Positions 20,136-28,976 of a stretch of 64,000 nucleotides of DNA are shown here, in pieces. The notes below the pieces were generated by a model that did not search any database, was not told where the DNA came from, and was given only the letters and a program-made list of their open reading frames with translations. The stretch spans positions 2,356,001 to 2,420,000 of the forward strand of contig OY969109.1 of assembly GCA_963698015.1 (NCBI GenBank), read 5' to 3'. This DNA comes from VAXT01 sp963698015. Its GTDB lineage: Bacteria; Actinomycetota; Thermoleophilia; Gaiellales; Gaiellaceae. Position 1 is the first letter of the stretch. Every line of letters starts with the position of its first letter. The translations under genes and the position numbers were made by a program.

Positions 20136-20153
20136 ATAGGACCTCCGACCTAT
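20136..20153. promoter_or_regulatory. Operator-like inverted repeat upstream of the large surface protein
   Basis: ATAGGAC-CTCC-GACCTAT followed by TG. The same 20-bp layout (14 of 18 core positions plus the trailing TG identical) occurs at 32644-32661 upstream of the other surface-protein locus. The site is 41 bp before ATG 20195. It is a likely binding site for a dimeric regulator; no known box was matched with confidence. Confidence 0.5.
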
Positions 20154-20194
20154 TGAAAGGGCGCTGGGGCCTGGGAGATTCTTGGCCGGCTCGC

Positions 20195-23100
20195 ATGCGG
20201 CCTGGTCTGCTCAAGAGTCTTTCGAGACACGCCGTCGGGCCGGTTCTCGTACTGACCTGCCTCGTGCTGCTCGCGGCCGCCGGCTACGCTCAGCGGGGAG
20301 CGGCGCGCGCTCCGGCGACGACCTGCACCTGGGACGGGGCGACCGGCAACTTCAACGATCCGACGCACTGGAGCTGCGGGATGGTTCCGGGCGCCGCCGA
20401 CGATGTGGTCATCAACAACGGCGGGGTCACGGTCACCGCCAACGCGACGATCAACAACCTCAACCTCGGCGGCGGCTTGCTGACCAGTGGGGCTGGGACG
20501 ACGCTGACCGCGAACGGCTTCGTCTCCACCTGGACCGGCGGCACGATGTCGGGCGGCGGAACGACAGCCATCGGCGGCACCCTCAGGCTGCTCGGCTCCG
20601 GAGGCCAGACCCTGAGCCAGCGCACGCTCGACGTGCAAGGGACGCTGATCTGGGCGTCGACCGGCACGCTCAGCCACGGGAACGGCGCCTCGATCGTCGT
20701 GCACAACCTCTTCGACATCACGAACGACGGCGGCACCTCCTTCAACCAGGGTGGGGCGCGCAGCCAGATCACCGTCGCCCCCGGCGCGACCCTGCGCAAG
20801 AGCGCAGGCTCGGGCCAGAGCACGCTCGACTTCGCGCTCGACAACGATGGCACGGTGCAGGCGCAGACGGGGACGCTCGCCCTGGCCGGCGGCACCGGCG
20901 GCACGAGCAGCGGTGCGTACACGGTCGCCTCCACGCTCCAGTTCTCGGGGCCCGACAGCGCGCTCGATGCCTCTTCCTCGCTGAGCGGCGCGGGCACCGT
21001 CCGCTTCGCCGGGGGGACGAACACGATCGCCGGCACCTACAACGTGGGCACGACCGAGATCCTGTCCGGCGCCGCGATCATCGAGAGCGCGAACGCGCAG
21101 ACCGGAACGCTGACGCTGAACGGAGGCGTGCTCGGCGGGAGCGGCACGCTGACCCTGACCGGGCCGAGTTCGAGTTGGACGACGGGCTCGATCAGCGGCT
21201 CGGGGACGGTCGTGATTCCGTCCGGCACGATGTTGTCCATGTCCGGCAGCGGCGGCGGGCGCACGATCGTCCAACACACGCTCGACGTCAGCGGCACCCT
21301 CGTCTGGGACGGGACGAGCGGCATCAGCCACGGCGGCGCGCTGATCACGCTCGAGGGCAACAGCCTGTTCGACATCACAGGCGATGGCTCCACCTCGTTC
21401 AACCAGGGCGGCGGGCGCAGTCAGGTCATGGTGCTTGCGGGCGCCACCTTGCGTAAGAGTGCTGGGTCGGGTCAGAGCACGCTTGACTTCGTGGTCGACA
21501 ACGATGGCACGGTGCAGGCGCAGACGGGGACGCTGGCGTTGGCTGGGGGTACCGGGGGCACGAGCAGCGGCGCGTACACGGTCGCCTCCACGCTCCAGTT
21601 CTCCGGGCCCGACGGCGCGCTCGATGCGTCTTCCTCGCTGAGCGGCGGCGGCACGGTCCGCTTCAGCGGGGGGACGAACACGATCGCCGGCACCTACAAC
21701 GTGGGCACGACCGAGATCCTGTCCGGCGCCGCGATCATCGAGAGCGCGAACGCGCAGACCGGAACGCTCACGCTGAGCGGAGGCGTGCTCGGCGGGAGCG
21801 GCACGCTGACCCTGACCGGCAGCGCTTCCACCTGGACGGGCGGCGCGATCAGCGGCTCCGGCACGCTCGCCATCCCGGTCGGCAGAACGCTGACGATGAC
21901 CGGCGGGCAGGCACGGACCCTCACCGCGCATCGGATCGACGTGCTCGGCACGTTGGTCTCGAACTCGGGCAACTTTCTCAGCCACGGAAACGGTGCGGTC
22001 ATCTCCGTGGGGGCGGGCGGGCTGTTCGACATCACGAACGTCGCACCGACGAGCTACAACCAGGGCGGGATCCGCGGCGAGATCGACATCGCGCCGGGCG
22101 GCGTCCTGCGCAAATCGGACCCCGCCGGGCCGACGAACATCGACATGGGCATCGACAACAACGGGACTGTGCAGGCGCTGACGGGAACGCTCCAGCTCAC
22201 GGGCGGAGGAGGCCAGGACCAGATCAGCGACGGCAGCTACACGGTGCAAACCGGCGCCACGCTGTTGTTCGGCGGATCAGGGCAACAGACCCTGAGTGCC
22301 TCGTCGTCGGTCTCGGGCGCAGGACGAGTCGTGTTCGCGGATTCGGCCCAGGTCGACATGTCCGGCCTCTACAGCGTGAGCGGTACGACCGAGATCGTCG
22401 GCGGCTCGGCGGCGCGCTTCCAGAACCAGGGAATGCAGACCGGAATGCTCCTGCTTACGGGCGGGACCCTCGGCGGGCTGGGGAATCTCCAGATCAACGG
22501 GAGCGGCCTGTGGACCGGCGGGACAATGACGCAGAGCGGGACGACGGTGGTTCCCGCGGGCGTGACGCTGGAGATCGCCGACGGAGGAGGCCAGACGCTC
22601 ACTCAGCGAACGCTCGACGTCTTCGGGACGTTGAGCTGGACGGCGACGACGGCGTTCCAGCACGGAAACGGCGCGTCGATCCGGATCCGGCCCGGGGCGA
22701 CCTTCGACATCACGGGGGATGCGTCGACCACCTACAACCAGGGCGGCGTGCGCGGCCAGCTGACCATCGATCCGAACGGGCTCCTGCGCAAGTCGGCCGG
22801 TGCCGGCACGAGCACGATCGACATGGCGGTCACGAACGACGGGACGGTCGAGACGCTCTCGGGCACGACCTTCCTGAGCGGAGGCTTCACGAACTTCAGC
22901 GGTACCACGCTCACCGGCGGGACGTACGACCTTCAGGCGCCCTTCAAGTTCACCGGCGCGAACGTGGTCACGAACGCCGCCGACGTCACGCTCGACGGGC
23001 CCGGCTCGGCGCTCCAGAACGAGAACGGCGGCGACGGGTTGGCCGGCTTCGCGACCAATGCCCCGAGTGGCGCTCTGATCGTCCGGAACCGCGCGTTGGT

Positions 23101-23992
23101 GGTGCCCGGACCGTTCGCGAACCAGGGCGATCTCGCAGTCGACGCAGGGACGTTCACGGTCACGAACGGGTCGCTGACGAACTCGGGGCTGCTGCGCGGG
23201 AACGGGACGGTGAGCGCGAACGTGACCTCCTCGGGCGAGGTCGCGCCGGGCCTCTCGCCGGGCCTGCTCACGATCGGGGGCGACTACGCCCAGCAGGCGG
23301 GCGCTCGGCTGCGAATCGAGATCGCGGGCCTGAACCCGGGCAGTGAGTACGACCGGCTCGTCGTCGGCGGCGCTGCGGCAACCCTGGGCGGCACGCTGAC
23401 GATCGAGACCGCCGACGGTTTCCTGCCGTCGCTCGGGAGCGTCTTCGAGATCCTGACCGGAACTCCGAACGGGCAGTTCGCGACGATCGAGGGCGACCAG
23501 CTGCCGGACGGCAACCACTACGCGCCGCACTACAACCCGGCGAACGTGCAGCTCGTCGTGGAGGGTGGTCCGCCTCCACCACCACCTCCACCTCCACCGC
23601 CGCCTCCTCCACCGCCGCCTCCTCCGCCTCCGCCACCTCCGCCTCCGCCACCGCCGCCTCCGCCGCCTCCTCCGCCCCCACCTCCGCCGCCACCGCCTCC
23701 ACCTCCTCCGCCCCCACCTCCGCCGCCACCGCCACCGCCTCCACCTCCGCCGCCTCCACCTCCGCCGCCTCCACCGCCACCTCCGTCGGGCACCACCCGC
23801 TGCCGCGTGCCGAGAGTGATCGGCCTCCGCCTGGCCGCCGCGAAGAAGCGAATCCGCAGGACGCACTGCTCGGTCGGCCGCGTCCGCAGAGCACACTCCC
23901 GACGGATCGGGCGCGTGATCGGCCAGAGCCCGCGCCCGGGCGTGCTACGCCGGCGCAACTACCCGGTGAAGCTGGTCGTCGGCCGCCGCTAA
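20195..23992 (+). CDS. Giant secreted repeat protein with 72-proline tract and C-terminal PASTA-like domain
   Basis: About 1,265 aa. ATG 20195 gives MRPGLLKSLSRHAVGP then a hydrophobic signal (VLVLTCLVLLAAAGYAQ); an upstream TTG at 20153 lies within the operator-like repeat and is less likely. Mature start TTCTWDGATGNFNDPTHWSCG is typical of autotransporter-associated beta-helix proteins. The body consists of roughly four modules of about 219 aa, each with GNG...FDIT...NQGG.R..., LRKSAG and NDGTVQAQTGTL segments. Two modules are nearly identical in DNA (offset 657 bp, e.g. 20841 and 21498). A run of about 72 prolines follows (23570-23785), then VPRVIGLRLAAAKKRIRRTHCSVG, a PASTA-like domain that could bind peptidoglycan. 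Probably a wall-associated adhesin or matrix protein. Confidence 0.8.
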   Translation: MRPGLLKSLSRHAVGPVLVLTCLVLLAAAGYAQRGAARAPATTCTWDGATGNFNDPTHWSCGMVPGAADDVVINNGGVTVTANATINNLNLGGGLLTSGAGTTLTANGFVSTWTGGTMSGGGTTAIGGTLRLLGSGGQTLSQRTLDVQGTLIWASTGTLSHGNGASIVVHNLFDITNDGGTSFNQGGARSQITVAPGATLRKSAGSGQSTLDFALDNDGTVQAQTGTLALAGGTGGTSSGAYTVASTLQFSGPDSALDASSSLSGAGTVRFAGGTNTIAGTYNVGTTEILSGAAIIESANAQTGTLTLNGGVLGGSGTLTLTGPSSSWTTGSISGSGTVVIPSGTMLSMSGSGGGRTIVQHTLDVSGTLVWDGTSGISHGGALITLEGNSLFDITGDGSTSFNQGGGRSQVMVLAGATLRKSAGSGQSTLDFVVDNDGTVQAQTGTLALAGGTGGTSSGAYTVASTLQFSGPDGALDASSSLSGGGTVRFSGGTNTIAGTYNVGTTEILSGAAIIESANAQTGTLTLSGGVLGGSGTLTLTGSASTWTGGAISGSGTLAIPVGRTLTMTGGQARTLTAHRIDVLGTLVSNSGNFLSHGNGAVISVGAGGLFDITNVAPTSYNQGGIRGEIDIAPGGVLRKSDPAGPTNIDMGIDNNGTVQALTGTLQLTGGGGQDQISDGSYTVQTGATLLFGGSGQQTLSASSSVSGAGRVVFADSAQVDMSGLYSVSGTTEIVGGSAARFQNQGMQTGMLLLTGGTLGGLGNLQINGSGLWTGGTMTQSGTTVVPAGVTLEIADGGGQTLTQRTLDVFGTLSWTATTAFQHGNGASIRIRPGATFDITGDASTTYNQGGVRGQLTIDPNGLLRKSAGAGTSTIDMAVTNDGTVETLSGTTFLSGGFTNFSGTTLTGGTYDLQAPFKFTGANVVTNAADVTLDGPGSALQNENGGDGLAGFATNAPSGALIVRNRALVVPGPFANQGDLAVDAGTFTVTNGSLTNSGLLRGNGTVSANVTSSGEVAPGLSPGLLTIGGDYAQQAGARLRIEIAGLNPGSEYDRLVVGGAAATLGGTLTIETADGFLPSLGSVFEILTGTPNGQFATIEGDQLPDGNHYAPHYNPANVQLVVEGGPPPPPPPPPPPPPPPPPPPPPPPPPPPPPPPPPPPPPPPPPPPPPPPPPPPPPPPPPPPPPPPPPPPPPPPPSGTTRCRVPRVIGLRLAAAKKRIRRTHCSVGRVRRAHSRRIGRVIGQSPRPGVLRRRNYPVKLVVGRR

Positions 23993-24047
23993 CACGCAGC
24001 CGGGCTTCTCGAAGACGCCGCTACAATTCCGCCGCCGAGCACACCGT

Positions 24048-24120
24048 TCCCCGGTAGCTCAATTGGTAGAGCATCCGGCTGTTAACCGGAGGGTTGTTGG
24101 TTCGAGTCCAACCCGGGGAG
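24048..24120 (+). tRNA. tRNA-Asn (anticodon GTT)
   Basis: 73-nt tRNA with acceptor TCCCCGG/CCGGGGA, D-arm TAGCTCAATTGGTAGAGCA, anticodon stem-loop TCCGGCTGTTAACCGGA (anticodon GTT) and T-arm GTTGGTTCGAGTCCAAC. The discriminator base is G and CCA is not encoded. A TACAAT box (24022-24027) upstream fits a -10. Confidence 0.96.
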
Positions 24121-24131
24121 TTCACGCGACG

Positions 24132-25997
24132 TCATGCCGGGGTGGCCTCGCGGTCGCGCTTGCGGCGCGAGGCAATCGACTGGCGTTTCGTCGCTGAGAG
24201 CTCGACCTTCCGTAGGCGGATGCTCTTCGGCGTCACCTCGACGCACTCATCGTCCCGGATGAACTCGAGCGCCTGCTCGAGAGAGAGCGGGCGTGGCGGA
24301 ATGAGCCGGACGAGCTCGTCAGCGGTGGAGGAGCGCATGTTCGTGAGCTTTTTCTCCTTGGTGGCGTTGACGTCGAGATCCTCGCCCCGGGCGTTCTCGC
24401 CGACGACCATGCCCTCGTAGACCTCCACGCGCGGGCCGATGAACAGCGACCCACGCTCCTGGAGCGCAGCTATCGCGAACCCGGTCGCGTCGCCTCTGCG
24501 ATCGGCGACGAGGCTGCCGGTTGGACGGGTTCGCAGCTCGCCGTGCCACGGTTCCCAGCGCTCGAAGACGTGGTGCATGATCCCGGCCCCGCGCGTCTCC
24601 GTGAGGAACTCGGTACGGAAGCCGATCAGCCCACGGGCCGGCACGAGGTACTCCATGCGGGCCCAGCCCGTGCCGTGGTTCACCATCTGCTGCATCCGGG
24701 CCTTCCGGAGCGCAAGCAACTGCGTGACGACGCCGATGTAGTCCTCCGGGACGTCGATGGCGACCCGTTCGACAGGCTCGTGCTTCTTCCCGTCGATCAC
24801 GCGCGTCAGCACCTCAGGCTTGCCCACGGTGAGCTCGAATCCCTCGCGCCGCATGATCTCGACGAGGACTGCGAGCTGGAGCTCTCCGCGCCCCTGTACC
24901 TCCCAGACATCGGGGCTCGTCGTCGGTTGCACGCGCAGAGAGACGTTCCCGACGAGCTCGCGCTCGAGGCGGGCGATCAGCGCGCTGGCCGTCACCTTGT
25001 TGCCCTCGGTGCCTGCGAGCGGGGAGGTATTTATCCCGAGGGTCATCGCCAGGGACGGCTCGTCCACAGTGCTGACCGGAAGGGGGCGTGGGTCGTCGGC
25101 GTCCGCAATCGTCTCGCCGATCGTGACCTCGGCGAGGCCGGCGAGCGCGACGATCTCGCCAGGACCGGCTTCCTCCGCGGGGACCCGGTCCAGCGCCTCG
25201 GTCACGTAGAGCTCGGTCACCTGCGCCTTCTCGATCGTCCCGTCGGCGCGGCACCACGCGACCTGCTCGCCTTTGCGGATCGTCCCGTGCAGAACTCGGA
25301 GCAAGGCCAGCCTCCCGACGTACGGCGACGCGTCGAGGTTCGTGACGAGCGCTTGCAGCGGGTGATCCGGGTCGTACGAGGGGGGCGGAACGCTTGCGAG
25401 CAGGGTCTCGCGGAGCGGCTCGAGGTCGGAGGCGAGCTCATCTGGTTTGAGGCCAGCCTGGCCGGCACGCGCGTTCGCGTACACGATCGGAAAGTCGATC
25501 TGCGTCTCGTCCGCGTCGAGGTCCAGGAAGAGCTCGTAGACCTCGTTCACAACTGCTTCGGGACGGGCGTCCGGGCGGTCGACCTTGTTGACGACGAGGA
25601 CGACGGGAAGCCGTGCCTCGAGCGCCTTGCGGAGGACAAACCGCGTCTGGGGCAGGGGTCCCTCGCTCGCATCGACCAGGAGGAGCACACCGTCGACCAT
25701 CGTCAGGCCACGCTCGACCTCGCCCCCGAAGTCGGCGTGGCCGGGCGTGTCGACGATGTTCACCTTCGTGTCGCCGATCTGAACCGCCGTGTTCTTGGCG
25801 AGGATCGTGATGCCCTTCTCCCGCTCGAGGTCCATCGAGTCCATGACCCGCTCCGCCACTTCCTGATTGGCGCGGAAGGAGCCGGATTGCCAGAGCAAGG
25901 CGTCGACGAGTGTCGTCTTGCCATGGTCGACGTGCGCGACGATGGCGACGTTTCTCAGGTCGCCGCGGCGCGCGAGGGATGGAGCGTGGGGAGGCAC
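24132..25997 (-). CDS. typA: Ribosome-associated GTPase TypA/BipA
   Basis: Translational GTPase of 621 aa that acts on the ribosome under stress and in late 50S assembly. G1 AHVDHGKTT, G2/switch GITILAKNT, G3 DTPGHADFGGE, and NKVD at G4 are visible, followed by EF-G-like domains and the TypA C-terminal domain (GTGWARMEYLVPARGLIGFRTEFLT). GTG 25997 is the natural start (PPHAPSLARRGDLRNVAIVAHVDHG) and has TACTGT-N7 before it. The same frame stays open to 26816 but that part is only the antisense of the NUDIX gene. Confidence 0.93.
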   Translation of the reverse strand: MPPHAPSLARRGDLRNVAIVAHVDHGKTTLVDALLWQSGSFRANQEVAERVMDSMDLEREKGITILAKNTAVQIGDTKVNIVDTPGHADFGGEVERGLTMVDGVLLLVDASEGPLPQTRFVLRKALEARLPVVLVVNKVDRPDARPEAVVNEVYELFLDLDADETQIDFPIVYANARAGQAGLKPDELASDLEPLRETLLASVPPPSYDPDHPLQALVTNLDASPYVGRLALLRVLHGTIRKGEQVAWCRADGTIEKAQVTELYVTEALDRVPAEEAGPGEIVALAGLAEVTIGETIADADDPRPLPVSTVDEPSLAMTLGINTSPLAGTEGNKVTASALIARLERELVGNVSLRVQPTTSPDVWEVQGRGELQLAVLVEIMRREGFELTVGKPEVLTRVIDGKKHEPVERVAIDVPEDYIGVVTQLLALRKARMQQMVNHGTGWARMEYLVPARGLIGFRTEFLTETRGAGIMHHVFERWEPWHGELRTRPTGSLVADRRGDATGFAIAALQERGSLFIGPRVEVYEGMVVGENARGEDLDVNATKEKKLTNMRSSTADELVRLIPPRPLSLEQALEFIRDDECVEVTPKSIRLRKVELSATKRQSIASRRKRDREATPA

Positions 25998-26062
25998 GCG
26001 ACTCACAGTAATGGCAGCTAGGCGAGACAGTCGCCGGCAAGCACGCGCGGGTTTGCGAGCGC

Positions 26063-26085
26063 GTTTTGGTTGACACGACCAAAAC
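26063..26085. promoter_or_regulatory. Palindromic operator overlapping the NUDIX-regulator promoter
   Basis: GTTTTGGT (26063-26070) and ACCAAAAC (26078-26085) form a perfect 8-bp inverted repeat with a 7-bp spacer. A -35-like TTGACA (26070-26075) lies in the spacer. The ATG is 20 bp further on, with GAAGG as ribosome site. The position suggests autoregulation by the encoded NrtR-like protein. Confidence 0.55.
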
Positions 26086-26105
26086 CTTGTGCGAAGGTAA
26101 GAGTC

Positions 26106-26861
26106 ATGGCGACAAGAACGCGGAACGCCAAGGTTCCACCCGGATACGACGCGAGCAAGTTCCCCGCCTTCGCCGTCGCGGTGGACGTCGTCATCCTGAC
26201 CATGGCCGAGGGCGTCCTCCACGTTCTCCTCGTCCGGCGTGCGGAGGATCCGTTCAAGGGCATGTGGGCGATTCCCGGTGGGTTCAAGCGTCCCGAAGAG
26301 ACGTTGGACGAGGCGGCGAGACGCGAGCTCTCCGAGGAGACGGGCGTCGACGTCCCGAGCCTGCTGACCCAGTTCGGCTCCTACGGAGATCCCGGACGCG
26401 ACCCGCGCATGAACGTCGTCACCGTCGCGTATCTCGCCGTCCTGCGCGATGTGGGAGCGATCGTCGCCGGCACCGACGCAGCACACGCCGCGCTCGTTTC
26501 CGCCGCGGACATCCTCGAGGAGAGAATCGAGCTCGCATTCGACCATCTGCGAATCGTCCGCGACGCGGTCGAGCGCGCCCGGGTCGAGCTCGAGGTCTCG
26601 GGCATCGCGACGGCCTTTGTCGGCACGACCTTCACGATGGCCGAGCTCCGATCGGTGTACGAGGCGATCTGGGGCGTGCAGCTCGATGCCGCGAACTTCC
26701 GCCGCAGCCTCGTGGGCGAGGACGGTTGGGTGATCCCGACCGGCCGCACGGCCAGACCCGGGCCGGGCGGCGGAAGGCCTGCTGAGCTCTACCGGGCCGG
26801 GCGGGCTTGGAGGCACGGCGCACCCATCCAGCGCATCCAGCGGAACCGAGAGAGGAAGTGA
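26106..26861 (+). CDS. NUDIX hydrolase fused to an NrtR-type winged helix
   Basis: A 251-aa protein. The N-terminal half is a NUDIX domain with a complete box, GGFKRPEETLDEAARRELSEETGV, so hydrolysis of a nucleoside-diphosphate compound is possible. The C-terminal half (TFTMAELRSVYEAIWGVQLDAANFRRSL...GRPAELYR) matches the winged-helix DNA-binding domain of NrtR/AraR-like regulators, which sense ADP-ribose-type metabolites. ATG 26106 was chosen because it follows GAAGG and a palindromic operator. The adjacent dehydrogenase gene, 4 bp downstream, is its likeliest target or partner. Confidence 0.85.
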   Translation: MATRTRNAKVPPGYDASKFPAFAVAVDVVILTMAEGVLHVLLVRRAEDPFKGMWAIPGGFKRPEETLDEAARRELSEETGVDVPSLLTQFGSYGDPGRDPRMNVVTVAYLAVLRDVGAIVAGTDAAHAALVSAADILEERIELAFDHLRIVRDAVERARVELEVSGIATAFVGTTFTMAELRSVYEAIWGVQLDAANFRRSLVGEDGWVIPTGRTARPGPGGGRPAELYRAGRAWRHGAPIQRIQRNRERK

Positions 26862-26865
26862 CGGA

Positions 26866-27882
26866 ATGAAGGCAGTCGTTCAGGACCGGTACGGACCTCC
26901 GGAGGTGCTGCGCGTCGCCGAGGTCGAGCGGCCGGTGCCGGAGGACGACGAGGTGCTCGTCAGAGTTCTCTACTCGACGGTTACCCGCACCGACACCGGC
27001 CTGCGCGGCGCCGAGTATCCGTTCACCCGTATCATCACCGGCATTCGCCGCCCCAAGAAGAAGATCCCGGGCATGGAGTTCTCGGGCCGGGTGGAGCAGG
27101 TCGGGTCGGCGGTGACCGAGTTTCGGATCGGCGAAGACGTGTTCGGCATCGTGGGCGGCGGGCACGCGGAGTATGTGGCCGTGCGTGCGAGCGGCGTGAT
27201 CGCAGAGAAGCCGACAGTTCTGACGTTCGAGGAGGCGGCGGCCGTCGCCGACGGCTCGCTGCTGGCGCTGACCTGCATGCGAGCCGCGTATCCGCTACAG
27301 GGGAAGAGCGTCGTCGTCTACGGCGCCGCGGGCTCGATCGGGACGGCCGCGGTCCAGCTGCTCGCGCACCACTTCGAGGCCGAGGTGACCGCGGTGTGCG
27401 ACACGAAAGACGTCGAGCTCGTGCGCTCACTCGGCGCGCAGGACGTCGTCGATCGATTTCGCGAGGACTTCACCAAGAACGGCAAGACGTACGACGTGAT
27501 CTTCGATGCGGTCGGCAAGCACTCGTTCCGCCGCAGCCGGCACTCGCTGAAGCCCGACGGGATCTACATCTCGGCCGACCTTGGATTCATGTTCCACGTG
27601 CCGCTCATCGCTCTCATCACGCGCTTCGTGGGGAGCAGGCGTGCGACGCTCGGCATCGGCCGCTATCACCGGGAGGACCTACTCCTCGTCAAGGAGCTCG
27701 TCGAGGCTGGCAAATACCGTCCCGTGATCGACCGGACGTATCCACTCGACGCGGTCGTCGAGGCGAGCCACTACGTCGAGACCGGCGAGAAGACGGGCAA
27801 CGTCGTGCTCCGCGTGAGCGAGGCTGCGGCCGGAGAGCAGCTCGAGCCCGCGGCGAAGCGCGAAGAGGAAGTGCCGGCGTAA
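26866..27882 (+). CDS. Zinc-independent MDR-family NAD(P)-dependent dehydrogenase/quinone reductase
   Basis: Medium-chain dehydrogenase of 338 aa. GroES-like domain MKAVVQDRYGPPEVLRVAEVE..., then a Rossmann domain with VVVYGAAGSIGTAAVQLLAHHF (GxxGxxG-like cofactor loop) and DVIFDAVGKHSFRRS. The catalytic-zinc Cys/His ligands of alcohol dehydrogenases are absent, as in quinone oxidoreductases and synaptic-vesicle VAT-1-like members. It begins 4 bp after the NUDIX regulator with GAGAGGAAG as ribosome site, so they form one transcript. The C-terminal EEEVPA tail is unconserved. Confidence 0.85.
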   Translation: MKAVVQDRYGPPEVLRVAEVERPVPEDDEVLVRVLYSTVTRTDTGLRGAEYPFTRIITGIRRPKKKIPGMEFSGRVEQVGSAVTEFRIGEDVFGIVGGGHAEYVAVRASGVIAEKPTVLTFEEAAAVADGSLLALTCMRAAYPLQGKSVVVYGAAGSIGTAAVQLLAHHFEAEVTAVCDTKDVELVRSLGAQDVVDRFREDFTKNGKTYDVIFDAVGKHSFRRSRHSLKPDGIYISADLGFMFHVPLIALITRFVGSRRATLGIGRYHREDLLLVKELVEAGKYRPVIDRTYPLDAVVEASHYVETGEKTGNVVLRVSEAAAGEQLEPAAKREEEVPA

Positions 27883-27970
27883 GGGCAGCCGGAGTTCGCA
27901 TCAGCCCCTGACGGAAATGAGGGGGTCGGGACTACGGACCTCTCAGGCGGCTGTATTCGTACCTCTTCGC

Positions 27971-28927
27971 ATGGATCGTCGTGCGTTCATCGCCGGGGCT
28001 GCGGCCCTCGCTCTCGCTCCTCGCGGGCTCGCCGAAATGGAGGCTGGACGCGAGGTCGCACTCGTGACGGCTGATCTCGAGTCGCGACTCGTCGCCGTCG
28101 ACCTCGAGACCGGCCGGGTGCACCGATACGTTCGGACGCTTCCCCGGCCTCGAAGCATCGAGACAGTCGGGAGCCGCGCGGTCGTCGCTCACTCGGAGAT
28201 CGGGGCAGTGACGATCGTCCGGAGCTCCTCGCTTTCCGTCGCGCACGTCCTCCGCGGGTTCGGCGAGCCGCGGTACACGGCCGGCCACCCGGACGGTCGC
28301 CACGCCTATGTGAGCGACGCTAAGCGTGGGGAGGTGGTGGTGCTCGACGTCATCAGGGGCCGCGTCCTCGGCAGCGTCGCCGTCGGGCCGCTCGCGCGTC
28401 ACATCACGATCGACCCCTCGGGCCGCACGCTCTGGGTTGCGCTCGGTGCGAAGGCGGAGGAGGTCGCGGTTGTCGATGTTCGCCACCGCGCCCGCCCGCG
28501 GCTCGTCGGGCGGTTCCGGCCGCCGTTCCTTGCGCACGACGTCGGCTTCGCCCCTGGCGGCAGACACGCTTGGGTCAGCTCCGGAGCCGTGAACGAGGTG
28601 GCGCTCTACTCGGCCCGCACCGGGCGGCTCGTGGCGAGGATCCCCGCAGACGAGCCACCCCAGCACTTCACCTTCAAAGGAGAGCGCGTGTACCACGCGA
28701 GCGGTGAGAGCGGAACGCTCCGCGTCCACGCAGCGGATGGGCGGCTTCTCAGGCTGACGCGAATCCCAGACGAGTCGTACAACGTCCAGCAAGGCCGAGG
28801 TTGGGTCGTCACGCCCGGCCTCGGGACGGGGACGCTCTGCGTCCTCAACTCGAGAGGGCGCATCCTCCGCACCGAGAAGATCGCACGCTCCTCACACGAC
28901 GCCTGCGTCGTGCTCGCCGCGACGTGA
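27971..28927 (+). CDS. Tat-exported YVTN-type beta-propeller protein
   Basis: A 318-aa exported protein. ATG 27971 gives MDRRAFIAGAAALALAPRGLA, a twin-arginine-like signal with a hydrophobic core. The rest is a set of blades of 40-45 aa with VVLDVIRGRVLGSVAVGPLARHITIDPSGRTLWV and DVGFAPGGRHAWVSSG, the YVTN/lactonase-like pattern. The longer frame from 27917 has no better start. The function of such propellers is generally unknown; ligand binding or lactonase activity is possible but no catalytic set is recognised. Confidence 0.75.
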   Translation: MDRRAFIAGAAALALAPRGLAEMEAGREVALVTADLESRLVAVDLETGRVHRYVRTLPRPRSIETVGSRAVVAHSEIGAVTIVRSSSLSVAHVLRGFGEPRYTAGHPDGRHAYVSDAKRGEVVVLDVIRGRVLGSVAVGPLARHITIDPSGRTLWVALGAKAEEVAVVDVRHRARPRLVGRFRPPFLAHDVGFAPGGRHAWVSSGAVNEVALYSARTGRLVARIPADEPPQHFTFKGERVYHASGESGTLRVHAADGRLLRLTRIPDESYNVQQGRGWVVTPGLGTGTLCVLNSRGRILRTEKIARSSHDACVVLAAT

Positions 28928-28957
28928 GTGAGGGCCGCAGCGAACTGCGACCCTCAC
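28928..28957. terminator. Hairpin between convergent genes
   Basis: GTGAGGGCCGCAG, loop CGAA, CTGCGACCCTCAC forms a 13-bp stem with one mismatch, directly after the propeller stop codon and before the convergent GYD gene. Without T-runs it may act as a bidirectional, Rho-assisted terminator or an mRNA end-stabilising structure. Confidence 0.65.
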
Positions 28958-28976
28958 CCTGACACGTGGTTCACGG

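Noticed and set aside
23530..23958. Poly-glycine protein on the minus strand
   Set aside because: It is the antisense of the polyproline tract of a well-supported surface protein.
24132..26816. An 894-aa reading of typA
   Set aside because: The region beyond 25997 is the antisense of the NUDIX gene; TypA homology starts just after GTG 25997.
27917..27970. N-terminal extension of the beta-propeller protein
   Set aside because: ATG 27971 directly precedes a twin-arginine-like signal; an upstream start would bury it.
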